DNA of 64,000 nucleotides from Paraniabella defluvii (GTDB lineage: Bacteria; Bacteroidota; Bacteroidia; Chitinophagales; Chitinophagaceae): positions 868,001 through 932,000 of the forward strand of contig CP079215.1 in NCBI GenBank assembly GCA_019316985.1. The letters are read 5' to 3'. The position numbers and the translations under genes were made by a program. Shown here in pieces: positions 20,306 through 30,022 of the stretch. Every line of letters begins with the position of its first letter. Position 1 is the first letter of the stretch. The notes under the pieces are model-generated. The model had not been told where the DNA came from. It saw only the letters and a list, made by a program, of their open reading frames with translations, and did no database searches.

Positions 20306-21127
20306 TTAGTATTGTGTTGCTACTTTCTGTGAAAGCGCCGGCTTTTCTTCTCTTGGCTTATAAATATTAGCGGCTACTTTCTCTACCAATATTTTAGGCA
20401 CAAACCTGGTTATATAAGCATTCACTTTATTGGAGAATCCGGGAATGATCTCCGCCTTTCTTTTGAACAAACCTTTTACAGCAATAGCTGCCACTGCCTG
20501 CGGTGTCATATTAAATCGGTCAGCTGTCTTCAATGTGTGAGCTGCCATACCGGCGCGTGTTACAAATGCAGTATCTGTAGCGCCGGGAATTAAACAGCTT
20601 ACAGACACCGGTGTATCTTTTAACTCGAACCTGAGACTGCGGGTAAATGAAATCACAAAAGCTTTTGATGCGGCATACACCGACAGATAAGGCACGGATT
20701 GATAACAGGTAGTACTGCCTACGTTCAGCAAATATGACTGGGAAAACCTTTTTAACACCGGTACAAATGCATGCGCTATTCTCAGCTGTGCTTTTATGTT
20801 AACATCTACAATATTCAGCTGATCATCTATATTAAGCTCTGCAAACGGAGCATTTAAACCATAGCCGGCATTGTTTACAATAACGTTTAAGTAGTTATGA
20901 TACCAGCGGGTGCGTTCAAAAATGGTAGCGGCAGCATCAGGACTGCTCAGATCCTGTACTATAGTTACGACGTCTACATAGTAAGTGTCCCTTATATACT
21001 GTGCAGACTCTAACAATTGCCGCTCATCAATATCTACCAATATCAATCCCCGCTTTTGTTTTGCCAGTTCCACTGCAATGGCATGGCCTATACCTTTTGC
21101 AGCTCCTGTTATTAGTGCATACGACAT
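20306..21127 (-). CDS. Short-chain dehydrogenase/reductase
   Basis: An intact 273-aa NAD(P)-dependent oxidoreductase: the nucleotide-binding TGAAKGIGHAIAVEL, NNAG in VIVNNAGYGL, Ser in LNVGSTTCYQS, and the catalytic YAASK. The C-terminus is extended and basic. VDIDE at the end of beta-2 favours NAD over NADP. It lies 74 bp downstream of the PhyH gene on the same strand, so probably the second gene of that unit and under the same 23-bp operator. Substrate unknown. Confidence 0.92.
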   Translation of the reverse strand: MSYALITGAAKGIGHAIAVELAKQKRGLILVDIDERQLLESAQYIRDTYYVDVVTIVQDLSSPDAAATIFERTRWYHNYLNVIVNNAGYGLNAPFAELNIDDQLNIVDVNIKAQLRIAHAFVPVLKRFSQSYLLNVGSTTCYQSVPYLSVYAASKAFVISFTRSLRFELKDTPVSVSCLIPGATDTAFVTRAGMAAHTLKTADRFNMTPQAVAAIAVKGLFKRKAEIIPGFSNKVNAYITRFVPKILVEKVAANIYKPREEKPALSQKVATQY

Positions 21128-21201
21128 ATTAATTCAGATTTTTGCGCTTTATATAGCTTTTTATTAAAGTAAAAAGTAAAAGTGGTATCATATAGTGGGT
21201 G

Positions 21202-22052
21202 TTAACTCCGGTGAAATTGCGGCTCTGCCTGCCTTTTAGGTTTTGACAACGCCAGCTTTGCAAGTTTATGATAAAAGGGCGTGCCGCTTGCCTCGTGTTT
21301 AGGCTGGTAGGCGCCTGTTACCACAGGTATATACATTACACGCCTCCGGCTTTGCTCACCTATATAAGGCGACTGTTGCACACGGTGCCATAAACGCCCG
21401 TCGTGAACAGTCAGATCTCCGGCTTCTATATCAAGCCCTACCTCGTTATCGTCAGGCTTATGATCAATAAAGTATTTTTTCTTGAAGAATAAAGTAAACA
21501 GGCCCTTGTTGTGCGTTCCCGCCAACACGCGCAAACCGCCGTTGCTTTGAGGGCAATCGTCTAAATGTAATCCTACATTCAGCATAGGTTTAATACGGGA
21601 GCCCAGGAAAAGATCCCGTGGACTGTCTGTATGCCATCCCAGCCTTGTAAAGCCACTATGCTCGGTATTGAGGTAATGATTAACAACAAGGCCATCTTTT
21701 TCTGTTTCACCTATACGGCCATCAAATGGTGCCAGCAGGTGCACCAGCTGTTGCACCCTATCGCTTTTCAAAAATTCTTTAAGCACCCGGCTATATTGCG
21801 AGGCAAATGCAATGCGCTGTATCAGCGGGGCCCCGTTAACATCCGACCCGAATTTTAAAGGGATACCATTAACCACGGTAGCTCCTTTCTCCAGTAAAAA
21901 GCTTCAACAGATTTTACTTCATACAGCAGCTGTTTTACCGTATGTGCAGATACAAATTGCTTGAAGTGTAAAATACCATGGGTTTTTAAATGTTTGGTGT
22001 GCAGTGATGTTATGCCATCATAATAATGAAACTGCTGTGTAGCGTTACTCAT
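21202..22052 (-). CDS. Phytanoyl-CoA dioxygenase (PhyH) family oxygenase, one frameshift
   Basis: Fe(II)/2-oxoglutarate dioxygenase. The HxD metal pair is in LGWHTDSPRD, the distal His in LTVHDGRLWHRVQQ, and the 2-oxoglutarate Arg in QSRRRVMYIPV. The N-terminus LHTKHLKTHGILHFKQFVS is typical. A base is lost near 21880, where the two frames meet. About 283 aa. It has its own promoter, whose -33 region lies inside the 23-bp operator at 22237-22259. It precedes the SDR gene. Substrate unknown; the shared operator hints at a link with sulfur-related genes. Confidence 0.88.
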
Positions 22053-22216
22053 AATAATAAGCGTTAAAAGATTAAAAAAAGGAGAGAATAGTAAATAGCG
22101 GAGAAAGTAAATGCATTAACAACAACAACACACACAGGCCGGGCCGGCAAACATTCGATTGCTGTGGTTATAAAAGCTATATGTTGTTGACTGTAACAAT
22201 GATTATAAATTGAAAG

Positions 22217-22264
22217 CAAACATAAGATTAAAATATTAGTCCACCAAAAAAGTAGACTAATATT
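22217..22264 (-). promoter_or_regulatory. Operator A and promoter of phyH-SDR
   Basis: An inverted repeat with 13-bp arms (one mismatch) spans 22232-22264; its core is TAGTCCA-N9-TAGACTA at 22237-22259. On the minus strand a TTTTTTG (-33) lies in the operator centre, and TATGTTTG (-7) follows at 22224-22217 with 20 bp between. A repressor bound here would block RNA polymerase. Confidence 0.6.
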
Positions 22265-22291
22265 TTATAAATATTTTTTTGCTGCTCTTCA

Positions 22292-23490
22292 TTATACTAT
22301 TTCCGATAGTTGTTGCCTGTTAGCCGATGCATCTTCCTGCGTTGATACCAATTTTGCGAAGGCCTGCTCCAGGTCATTGATCAGATCGGTTGCATCTTCC
22401 AGCCCTACTGACAGGCGGATCAGGCTATCGCTTACGCCAGCCGCTCTGCGCTTCTCTGCAGGTATACTCTTATGAGTCATTGCAGCAGGGTGACATAAGA
22501 GACTTTTACACCTCCCAGGCTTTCCGCCAACCTGAAATAGGTTGTAGCCGTTACAAATTTTGTAGCGGCATCTTCCGTATCTTCCTTTAAAGTAAAGGAA
22601 ACCACGCCTCCAAAACCTTTTGCCTGTTGCTTTGCTATATCATGATTGTGGTGCTGCTCTAATCCCGGGTAAAAAACCTTTTCAACAGCCGGATGCCGCT
22701 CCAGGTACCTGGCCACTTCCAGTGCATTAACACAATGTTGCTTTACGCGCAAATGTAAAGTTTCAATACCTCTTATGATCAGCCAGCAATCGAATGGCCC
22801 TAGTACAGCGCCACTGGCATTTTGTATGAACTTAATTTTTGCACCCAGCTCTTCTGTGTTTGTAACTACTACCCCTGCTATTAAATCGCAATGCCCTCCG
22901 AGATATTTGGTAGCCGAATGCACTACGATATCAGCACCTAGTAATAAAGGCTGTTGCAATGCAGGAGAGGCGAAGGTATTGTCAACACACAGCAGGCAGT
23001 TGTTGGCTTTGGCGATCCTGGCTAAGGTTGCGATATCGGATATCTTTAATGTAGGATTGGTAGGCGTTTCTATCCAGATCAGCTTTGTTCGCGGAGTGAT
23101 TGCTTCAAATACGTTATCGGCATCAGTGCTATCAACATATCTTACTTTAATTCCGAATTTTTCATACACATGGGTAAAAAGCCTGAAAGCTCCTCCATAA
23201 ATATCATCTACCGCTACAATTTCATCACCACTTTGAAGCAGCTTTACTACTGCATCTATCGCAGCCAATCCGCTTGAAAAAGCTGCACCGGTATGCCCTC
23301 CTTCCAAACCGGCAATGATCTTTTCCAGTGCAGCCCGGGTGGGGTTATTGGTTCTGGAATAGTCGTAACCGAGATGCACTCCCGGCGCTTCCTGTACAAA
23401 AGTGGAAGTTTGGTAAATAGGAACAGCAATTGAACCTGTAAGCGGATCTACCGGGATGCTGTGAATGGTTTGTGTTGCATTGTTGCTCAT
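22292..23490 (-). CDS. Cystathionine gamma-synthase/lyase-type PLP enzyme, one frameshift
   Basis: Trans-sulfuration enzyme of the Cys/Met metabolism PLP family. GYDYSRTNNPTRAALE, SSGLAAIDAVV, WIETPTNPTLKISDI, VDNTFASP and the PLP-lysine motif SATKYLGGHCDLIAG are all present. A lost A near 22487 restores KSLLCHPAAMTHKSIP, the conserved C-terminal loop. About 400 aa, start at 23490 (MSNNATQ). A SAM-I riboswitch with terminator precedes it, which favours a methionine-biosynthetic role (metB-type). Family members with beta/gamma specificity cannot be separated by eye. Confidence 0.9.
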
Positions 23491-23573
23491 AACGAATTTG
23501 TTTTTTAAGATGAATGAATGTATAATCATCAAACCCTATCAGGAAAAACATTCGGTAGCGGCTTATTGCAAAA

Positions 23574-23611
23574 ACAAAAAAGCTCACCCCGCAAATCAGG
23601 ATGAGCTTTTA
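23574..23611 (-). terminator. Intrinsic terminator of the SAM riboswitch
   Basis: On the minus strand, AAAGCTCA ... TGAGCTTTTTTG forms a strong stem with a T6 tail between the aptamer and the cystathionine gamma-synthase gene; it is the likely OFF state. Confidence 0.85.
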
Positions 23612-23648
23612 CTATTTTGTTGAAATAACATTTATAAGCTGAACGCTG

Positions 23649-23762
23649 ACTTATCTGCCTCCGTATTACCGGAGATGGATTTGGCACCTTTTTCACAGCA
23701 TTGCTGTGAAGAGGTTGTCAAGGCTTCATCGGGCCATTACCCTCTGCCTTTCTTGATAAGAG
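23649..23762 (-). promoter_or_regulatory. SAM-I (S-box) riboswitch
   Basis: Minus strand: P1 5' strand CTTATC, then AAGAAAGGCAGAGGG, ATGGCCCGATGAAGCC, TTGACAACC, AAGGTGCCAAATCC, and the P1 closing strand GATAAG. These are the conserved S-box segments in order. It sits upstream of the trans-sulfuration gene and is expected to shut it off when S-adenosylmethionine is abundant. Confidence 0.97.
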
Positions 23763-23830
23763 ATTGAAAAGAACTACTGCAAAAGTAAAGCGTGCAGGTT
23801 TTAATTTCCAAACTTTACTGCATTATTTTT

Positions 23831-24709
23831 TTATAATAGTTTTATTAAGATCCTCGCACTCCAGATAATCACCAGTACACCAAGAAGCACAAAAGCCGTT
23901 CTGCGAGGCAGTCTTCCTGCGAGTTTTGCAGCCAGGGGCGCAGCAATTAATCCTCCTAAAATAAGACCTACTATAGTTTGCCAGTGACTCACTCCCAGTA
24001 AAATGAAAAAGGTAAATGCACTGGATAATGTTACAAAAATTCGGTAAGACTTACAGACCCGATAACGTATTTCGGCGTACGCCCCTTTGTAATGAGCGTA
24101 GTGGTAACCAGCGGCCCCACCCCCGCCTCCAAAAGAGTCGAGGAAACCGCCGGCTCCCGCCAGGGCACCATATCTTCTGAATTTCTTCTTTACTACCTTT
24201 TTCTTAAAGGCATTTGAAAGTATCTTGATACCCAGGAAAAGCGTATACACAGCCAGCGCGGGTCTTACCCAGTCACTGAATTTTTCTCCCAGGTACACCA
24301 GCAACACAGCTCCGGCTATTGCTCCCACAACGCCCGGCAATAACAAAGTTTTAAACAGTTTCTTGTTTACGTTGCCAAACCTGTAATGACTATAACCGGA
24401 TGCGCCGCTGGCAAACATTTCGGCAGTGTGTATACTGCCGCTTATAGCGGCCGGGCTTACTCCGGCCGAAAGCAGTATCGTAGTACTGGCCACTCCGTAT
24501 CCCATGCCCAGTGCGCCATCTACCAGCTGAGCTACAAAGCCCGCGGCCAGCATGATCAGAAATGCTTCATCCAATGAACTGTACAAATTAAGGGCATGCG
24601 TTCTGATTTCATCAAAAGGCCAATAAGAAAAAATCATGTGTCCAATCAGCATAAAACCAAATGCTGCTAACGCATAGGTGGCAATTCGTTTATTGGAGAC
24701 CCCTTTCAA
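23831..24709 (-). CDS. TauE/SafE-family (TSUP) membrane transporter with hidden frameshifts
   Basis: A sulfite/organosulfonate-exporter-type membrane protein with about 8 hydrophobic segments: MLAAGFVAQLVDGALGMGYG, then AGGFLDSFGGGG. It reads as one ORF of 292 aa, but the stretch at about 24020-24125 is out of frame. Three single-base losses (a G, a C and a T) cancel out. Restored, it reads GGGGWGPLVTTTLITKGRTP, then KYVIGSVSLTEFFVT, the TauE consensus. It overlaps the siroheme-synthase-like gene by 20 bp and may be fused to it. Sulfite export is the family-based guess. Confidence 0.88.
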   Translation of the reverse strand: MKGVSNKRIATYALAAFGFMLIGHMIFSYWPFDEIRTHALNLYSSLDEAFLIMLAAGFVAQLVDGALGMGYGVASTTILLSAGVSPAAISGSIHTAEMFASGASGYSHYRFGNVNKKLFKTLLLPGVVGAIAGAVLLVYLGEKFSDWVRPALAVYTLFLGIKILSNAFKKKVVKKKFRRYGALAGAGGFLDSFGGGGGAAGYHYAHYKGAYAEIRYRVCKSYRIFVTLSSAFTFFILLGVSHWQTIVGLILGGLIAAPLAAKLAGRLPRRTAFVLLGVLVIIWSARILIKLL

Positions 24710-25133
24710 ACCAGGTTTTCCTTTTTGTAAAGGGTGGCCTCCGCCTGATTTCTGCTATGTGGGGTGCCTGACCGATGCGTACATTAGCCAACCCATATTC
24801 AGCCGCATCACTATTAACCTGCTCAATTAATACAGCATCCCTGGTAGCAATAATTACGGCGTCTGCATGTTGTATATCAAACGGATCATATAACCTGTCT
24901 TCTACTACAACCTTTGTATGTGTAGCTGCCCATTCTCTCAGATCCCCGCTAAGCTGCTCTGCAATGATTCGTACTTCCGCTCCCGGCGCGTTGCTGTCTA
25001 TCTCTTTCAGATGCTGAATAGCTATGCTATCGCCTCCTACAACAAGCACGCGCAACCCTTCCATTTTTAAAAGAAAAGGGAAAGACACCTCATTTTCTAT
25101 TGTTCGACTATTAACAGCTACCAGATCATTCAT
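24690..25133 (-). CDS. Siroheme synthase (precorrin-2 dehydrogenase) N-terminal-like domain
   Basis: 147 aa beginning with a Rossmann fold of the CysG/Met8 type: FPFLLKMEGLRVLVVGGDSIA, VRIIAEQLSG, VVVEDRLYDPFDIQHADAVIIATRD. The expected downstream motif NVADTP and CDFYLGS are not there (ANVRIGQAPHIAE instead), and the C-terminal helical domain is absent. Either the domain is degenerate or more bases are lost near 24720-24790. In related Bacteroidota this domain is fused to a TSUP transporter; here the next ORF overlaps by 20 bp in another frame, so a single fused gene 25133-23831 is likely. Operator B lies 47 bp upstream. Confidence 0.7.
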   Translation of the reverse strand: MNDLVAVNSRTIENEVSFPFLLKMEGLRVLVVGGDSIAIQHLKEIDSNAPGAEVRIIAEQLSGDLREWAATHTKVVVEDRLYDPFDIQHADAVIIATRDAVLIEQVNSDAAEYGLANVRIGQAPHIAEIRRRPPFTKRKTWFERGLQ

Positions 25134-25179
25134 AACCCAATATTCAATTTCCGACTAAGCTTCCATTCATAAAAACAAT

Positions 25180-25209
25180 TAGTCTATAATTTTAGTGGAC
25201 AAAAATATG
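25180..25209 (-). promoter_or_regulatory. Operator B and -7 box of the siroheme-like/TauE unit
   Basis: TAGTCTA-N9-TGGACAA at 25180-25202 has the same 23-bp geometry as operators A and C, with a weaker right arm. On the minus strand a TATTTTTG -7 box runs directly into it, so the operator would cover the transcription start. Confidence 0.5.
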
Positions 25210-25301
25210 TATTTTTTCTATCTAAATCCACAAAAATTATTTCGTGTACATCAGGTTTCTAAATTTTAGTTTTTTATAACACCCCTTTTAACACAAAACA
25301 A

Positions 25302-25334
25302 TACCTTTGAATAGTCTATTTAAAAAGTAGACTA
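25302..25334 (+). promoter_or_regulatory. Operator C and -7 box of the desaturase gene
   Basis: TACCTTTG (-7 type) at 25302-25309 is followed by a perfect inverted repeat TAGTCTA-N9-TAGACTA at 25312-25334, 15 bp before the start codon. It has the same spacing as operator A. Confidence 0.65.
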
Positions 25335-25349
25335 AAAAACAGGATCATC

Positions 25350-26578
25350 ATGCATTTAAATTTATTAGCATTTGCCATTCCCTTATTTTTTTTTTTTTTT
25401 TTATAGCCTGGGAGTACCTGTATTCCAAAAGAAGCGGCAAAAATTTTTTCCAGTATGCCGAATCGGTGGCCAACATCAATGTAGGTATCGCCGAACGGCT
25501 GCTCGACCTTTTACTACCGGCTTATTTTTCTATTTCTTCAATTATGTTTATGAGCACTTTGCATTGTTTGAGATCAGGGCCAGTTTTTTGGTTTGGGTGC
25601 TGCTGTTCCTGGTTACAGACCTTATATGGTACTGGTACCACCGCTTTGCGCATGAGATCAATGCTTTTTGGGCAGCGCATGTAGTACACCATCAAAGTGA
25701 AGATTTCAACTATACCGTTTCAGCCAGGATTACAGTTTTCCAGGCAGTAATACGAAGCTTGTTTTGGGCAGTATTGCCTTTACTAGGATTTCCCCACTAA
25801 TGATTTCCACCCTTTTATTGGTGCACGGACTTTACCGTTCTTCATTCATACACAGGCTTTGGGGAAATGGGGTTGGTTTGAAAAGATCCTGGTTACGCCT
25901 ACTCACCATGGCATTCATCACGCGTCTAACCCCGAATATCTTGACAAGAACTATGGAGATGTATTGATCATCTGGGACAAGCTTTTTGGCACTTTCGCTA
26001 AAGAAGATCAAAATATAAAAATAACATATGGCTTAACCAAACCTCTTGAAAGCCATAGTTTTCTCTGGCAGCATTTTCATTTTATGCTGGAAATATTACT
26101 CAACTTTTATTATGCCAAAGGATTTAAGCAAAAATGGCGTACGCTGTTTGGTAAACCCGATGACCTGGATCCCAGGTACAGGGCCATCCTGGAAAGAAAG
26201 TTTTTACGCTACCGCAGAACAAAAGCTGCCCCCACTACGGCCATGCGTTATTATGTAAGTATACAAACAGGTATCTCGTTAATGGTACTTTTTATCGTAT
26301 TGTTATTTGAAAAATATTTTTCAGCGCCTTCTCTCACATTGTTTTCGCTGTTCATTATAATCAGCCTTATTAACTGCGGCGCTATACTCGATCAGCGGCG
26401 CTGGATTTCCTACCTGGAAATTGCCAGGGCCTGCTTGGTTTTATTTATCTGCTATTATTATTTCCCTTCCAGCTATACAGCCACCATCTTTGTTTCGGCT
26501 ATTATGATCGCTATTGTATACTTCAGCGATATTCAGCGGTTTTATACGCGGGTTTTATACAGCAAATCTGAAACCTAG
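25350..26578 (+). CDS. Sterol desaturase/fatty-acid hydroxylase family membrane protein, frameshifted
   Basis: A di-iron membrane oxygenase. Three His clusters are visible: WYWYHRFAHE (HxxxH), HVVHH (HxxHH) and THHGIHHASNPEY. Start ATG at 25350 gives MHLNLLAFAIPLF followed by a 17-nt T-run that throws the frame (18 would keep it); further losses lie near 25530 and 25795. After the His boxes comes a long C-terminal membrane region with about four hydrophobic segments (to 26578). About 410 aa. Operator C lies 15 bp upstream. Substrate unknown, possibly a lipid. Confidence 0.88.
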
Positions 26579-26644
26579 CCAAAATCAGGTATGCGTTTAT
26601 CAGCCGCTTTGATACCAGCGATAATAAGCAGGGAAACCATTAAA

Positions 26645-26884
26645 CTAGCTGTTGCGCTTAAAGAATACCACTGCTTTGACGATACCGTTTTGTGCAGCGC
26701 TATCTTCCTGTTGGAATTTGATGTCTTCAATGATTACATCGGGATGATTGCTGATGCGCTGTTCTACCTGTAGCTTTAATGATTTAAATATAGGCAGGTC
26801 AATCATTTTTTGATCTTTCTTCATTGTACTCAGATCATTTTTCAGATCAGCCTTATTTAAGTCGATTGAAATAGGTTCGAGCAT
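26645..26884 (-). CDS. Hypothetical protein, 79 aa
   Basis: An intact short ORF convergent with the desaturase gene. It begins MLEPISIDLNKADL, is charged and hydrophilic, and contains LQVEQRISNHPDVIIEDIKF. The codon pattern looks real and its start is preceded by an AT-rich region. No family was recognised and there is no signal peptide or membrane segment. Confidence 0.5.
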   Translation of the reverse strand: MLEPISIDLNKADLKNDLSTMKKDQKMIDLPIFKSLKLQVEQRISNHPDVIIEDIKFQQEDSAAQNGIVKAVVFFKRNS

Positions 26885-27020
26885 AATTTATAATTGAGGG
26901 CTTAAAAATGGTTTAAACAACTTATGTTGTTGGGCTTGTCAAAAATAAACAATCCTGCCTGGTATAACCAGCATAAGTTTTATCTATTCCGCTTTATCCC
27001 TTATTTTTTTCCAGTTTCAT

Positions 27021-27419
27021 TTGGTATTTCAAACACAAATATGCAACTTTGTTGCAGTTTTGAAGCAATCGTGTACATATATCAGACATTGGCTCAAACA
27101 GGCATCTGCTGCAGGATGCTTTCTCCTGCTTTCCTTTGTACTGTATGTACAGGCTTTCCACCATCACGATTGCACGGGTAGTGATGATGCCGCTGTTCAT
27201 ATAGAAAAGCTTACAACAGGCAAAGAACATTGCTCCATTTGTGATCATATCACCACCCGCATCATCAGCGGAGACACGGGACAGCTTACCTATTCATTGG
27301 TTCCGCCACAACCCCAGGTTTACAATCCGTATAGTTATTATATCACTATCGCCCGTGAGCTTTTTATACAGGCTTATACCAACAAGGGGCCACCCTCCTT
27401 CAACTTATCTGTTATCTAA
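27021..27419 (+). CDS. Small His/Cys-rich exported protein ahead of TonB receptor
   Basis: Contains one hydrophobic segment (AAGCFLLLSFVLYVQAF) that acts as signal or anchor, directly followed by HHHDC, a spacer, then EHCSICDHI, and a C-terminal KGPPSFN. The His/Cys clusters look like a metal site. Small proteins of this layout often precede TonB-dependent receptors in Bacteroidota. The TTG at 27021 is a weak start and the 15-bp palindrome at 27042-27056 lies inside the ORF, so the true start is probably later and may be hidden by a lost base. Function inferred: metal binding or sensing outside the cytoplasm. Confidence 0.6.
   Translation: MVFQTQICNFVAVLKQSCTYIRHWLKQASAAGCFLLLSFVLYVQAFHHHDCTGSDDAAVHIEKLTTGKEHCSICDHITTRIISGDTGQLTYSLVPPQPQVYNPYSYYITIARELFIQAYTNKGPPSFNLSVI
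27042..27056. promoter_or_regulatory. 15-bp palindrome at the uptake locus
   Basis: TGCAAC-TTT-GTTGCA, a perfect inverted repeat just before the small His/Cys gene. The size fits a dimeric regulator such as a Fur/Zur-superfamily protein. The regulator is not identified. Confidence 0.4.
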
Positions 27420-27600
27420 TCAACCTTAAAGGTTTTTCTTTCATTTTTTGCTATTGGTATAATAGCAACTATTTACTGTTCAGGTTATCGCTTTCATAGC
27501 ACTCATTTATCCTTGCTATGCTGCCTCATTGTTTTCGGGGTTATAGCCTTGTGCATACAGATGCCCGATACATGACCACCTGTTGCGGTAGTTTTTTACT

Positions 27601-30003
27601 ATGAAGTTTTTTATGATGCTGTGTTGCATGGCTGCATACCTTACAGCGCGTACGCAATTCCGTCAAATCATTATAACCGTGTGTGATGATAACCTTTCGC
27701 CGGTAACCGGAGCTTTGATTGAGCTTAAAACCTCTACAGCCGGAATCAGTGACTCAACAGGCCGATACATTTTCCGGCAGGTAAGTTCCGGTCCATACCA
27801 AGTAACCGTTTCGATGCAGGGATATAAAAAAGTTGTCGAATCCGGTGTGTTGAAGAATAGCGACGTGTTCCTTATTATACGACTGCACCCGGAAAATCAC
27901 ACTTTGCAGGAAGTAATAGTACAAAATCACTCTGTTGCTAAAAGGAAAAGAGAAGCCCTGCTTAACATGGATGTGGTAAAAGCCGGTTTTATTCAGCAAC
28001 ACCTGGGCGGTAGCCTGATGCAAAGCCTGCAAAGATTGCCGGGAGTAAAGTCCATCGGAATTGGTTCGGGACAGTCGAAACCATTGATCCGGGGCCTGGG
28101 ATTCAACCGGGTAATAGTGCTTGACAGGGGATAAAGCATGAAGGGCAGCAATGGGGTGCCGACCATGGATTGAAATTGACCAGTTTGCTGTGCAGGACCT
28201 GGAGATACTTAAAGGGCCGGCCTCCTTTGCCTATGGATCGGATGCCATCGCCGGCGCCGTGAATATCAAACGTCCTCCTGCCTGCACCGCACTCATTCGG
28301 CGGTGAGGTAAACCTTATAGGTAAAACCAATAACAACTTGTTGGGTACTTCTGTAAACCTTTATTCCAGAACTGAAAAATGGATGACAACCGCCCGCTTT
28401 ACCATCCAGGATTATGGTGATTATAAAGTGCCTGCCAACCGGCTCTATATCTATGATTTTGCCGTTGATCTTCATGACAACTACCTGCGTAATACAGCGG
28501 GAAGAGAAACAGGTATACATTTAAATACAGGCTATATAGGCAACCGGCTGAAGTCAGTCTTCTATATAAGTAATACGTACTCCAAAACAGGTTTCTTTGC
28601 CAATGCACACGGCCTGGAGCCCAGGCGGGTTGATGCAGCAATGCATGATGCCAGCAGCCGGGATATCCTAACACCTTACCAAAAAGTCAATCATTTCAAA
28701 GCGCTTAATTATACAAGCTTTACGTTGCGCCATCATCAGCTGGAGCTGGAAACAGGATTTCAAAACAACCTAAGACAGGAGTATAACAACTATGTAAATC
28801 ATGGTTATATGCCGGCTGTTTATCCTGACTCTTTAAGCATTCCGCGCAACCTTGAACGCGCCTTTGATAAAAATGTTTATGCACTCAACTTCCGGGATCA
28901 TATCAACCTGGGCAGCCATCGCCTGGAGACGGGTATCAGCGGCGAACTACAGTACAATAGCATTGATGGCTGGAGCTTCCTTGTACCCTCATTTAAGCAG
29001 CAAAACCTGGGGGCGTATGCATATGACAAATGGAAGGTAAATGACAGGCTGCTCTTACATGGAGCCATGAGGTATGACCATGTGCATCTTGCCATGAATA
29101 AATATGCCGACTGGTTTTCCTCCACTACTACGGTAAATGGGCAAGCCCGACAAGAGTATCTGGTAAGGGCTGATAATATTAACCGGACCTTCAATAGCCT
29201 CACAGGCTCCTTAGGTATGAATTACAATACAAACAGATGGGAGCTAAAAGGCGCTATAGGTAAGAGCTTCAGGGTTCCCATTGCCAAAGAGCTGGGGGCT
29301 AATGGAGTAAATTATCATTACTTCAGTTATGAAAAAGGAAATGCACAACTAAAGCCTGAAGCGTCGTACCAGCTCGACCTGGGTGCAGCTTATGATAATT
29401 CCAACATACGTATTCAGCTCCATCCATTTTTCAACTATTTCACCAACTATATTTATCTGAATCCTACTGCCAGCCATGATTATTTCTATGGCGCAGGTAA
29501 CCAGGTTTTTGAGTATGCGCAAGCCCGGGTGATGCGCTACGGAGGTGAATTACAGGTTAAATACCAGCCCTGGGACAACCTGAGTACGGAAATACTGGGA
29601 GAATACATTTATGCCCGGCAACTATCCGGAGATAAAAAGGTTATACGTTACCCTTTTCTCCCCGGCTTCCGTATTATTAAACATTACCTACAAGCCGGTA
29701 CACACGGGCATTTTCACTGATACTTATTTATCGATTGATTATCGTATAACCGCTGCACAAAACAATATAGTTCCACCTGAAAAGAAAACAGAAGGATATA
29801 CCTTGTTAAATCTGCAGGCCGGCACCAACTTTCCGTTGCAAGGACGTAAAGCAGCGCTAAGTATCCAATTACAAAATGTTTTAAATACCCGGTACCTGAA
29901 TCATACCAGCTTCTACCGGTTGATTGGCTTACCAGAGCAGGGAAGAAACCTCGTGGTTTCAATAAAAATTCCTTTCATTTTTAAACCTGCCGCGCAACCG
30001 TAA
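27601..30003 (+). CDS. TonB-dependent outer-membrane receptor, frameshifted
   Basis: About 800 aa. An N-terminal CarboxypepD-like domain (IIITVCDDNLSPVTGALIEL, then STGRYIFRQVSSGPYQVTV) is followed by the plug (LMQSLQRLPGVKSIGIGSG, KPLIRGLGFNRVIVLDRG, VQDLEILKGPASFAYGSDAIAG) and a 22-strand-type barrel with Tyr/Asn-rich turns. The last strand is NLVVSIKIPFIF. Frame losses near 28130, 28285 and 29655. It imports a substrate through the outer membrane with TonB energy. Neighbours are a His/Cys-rich protein and three lipoproteins, which favour a metal or metal-chelate rather than a glycan (there is no SusD). Confidence 0.9.
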
Positions 30004-30022
30004 TTTATAAATCTCCATAGTT

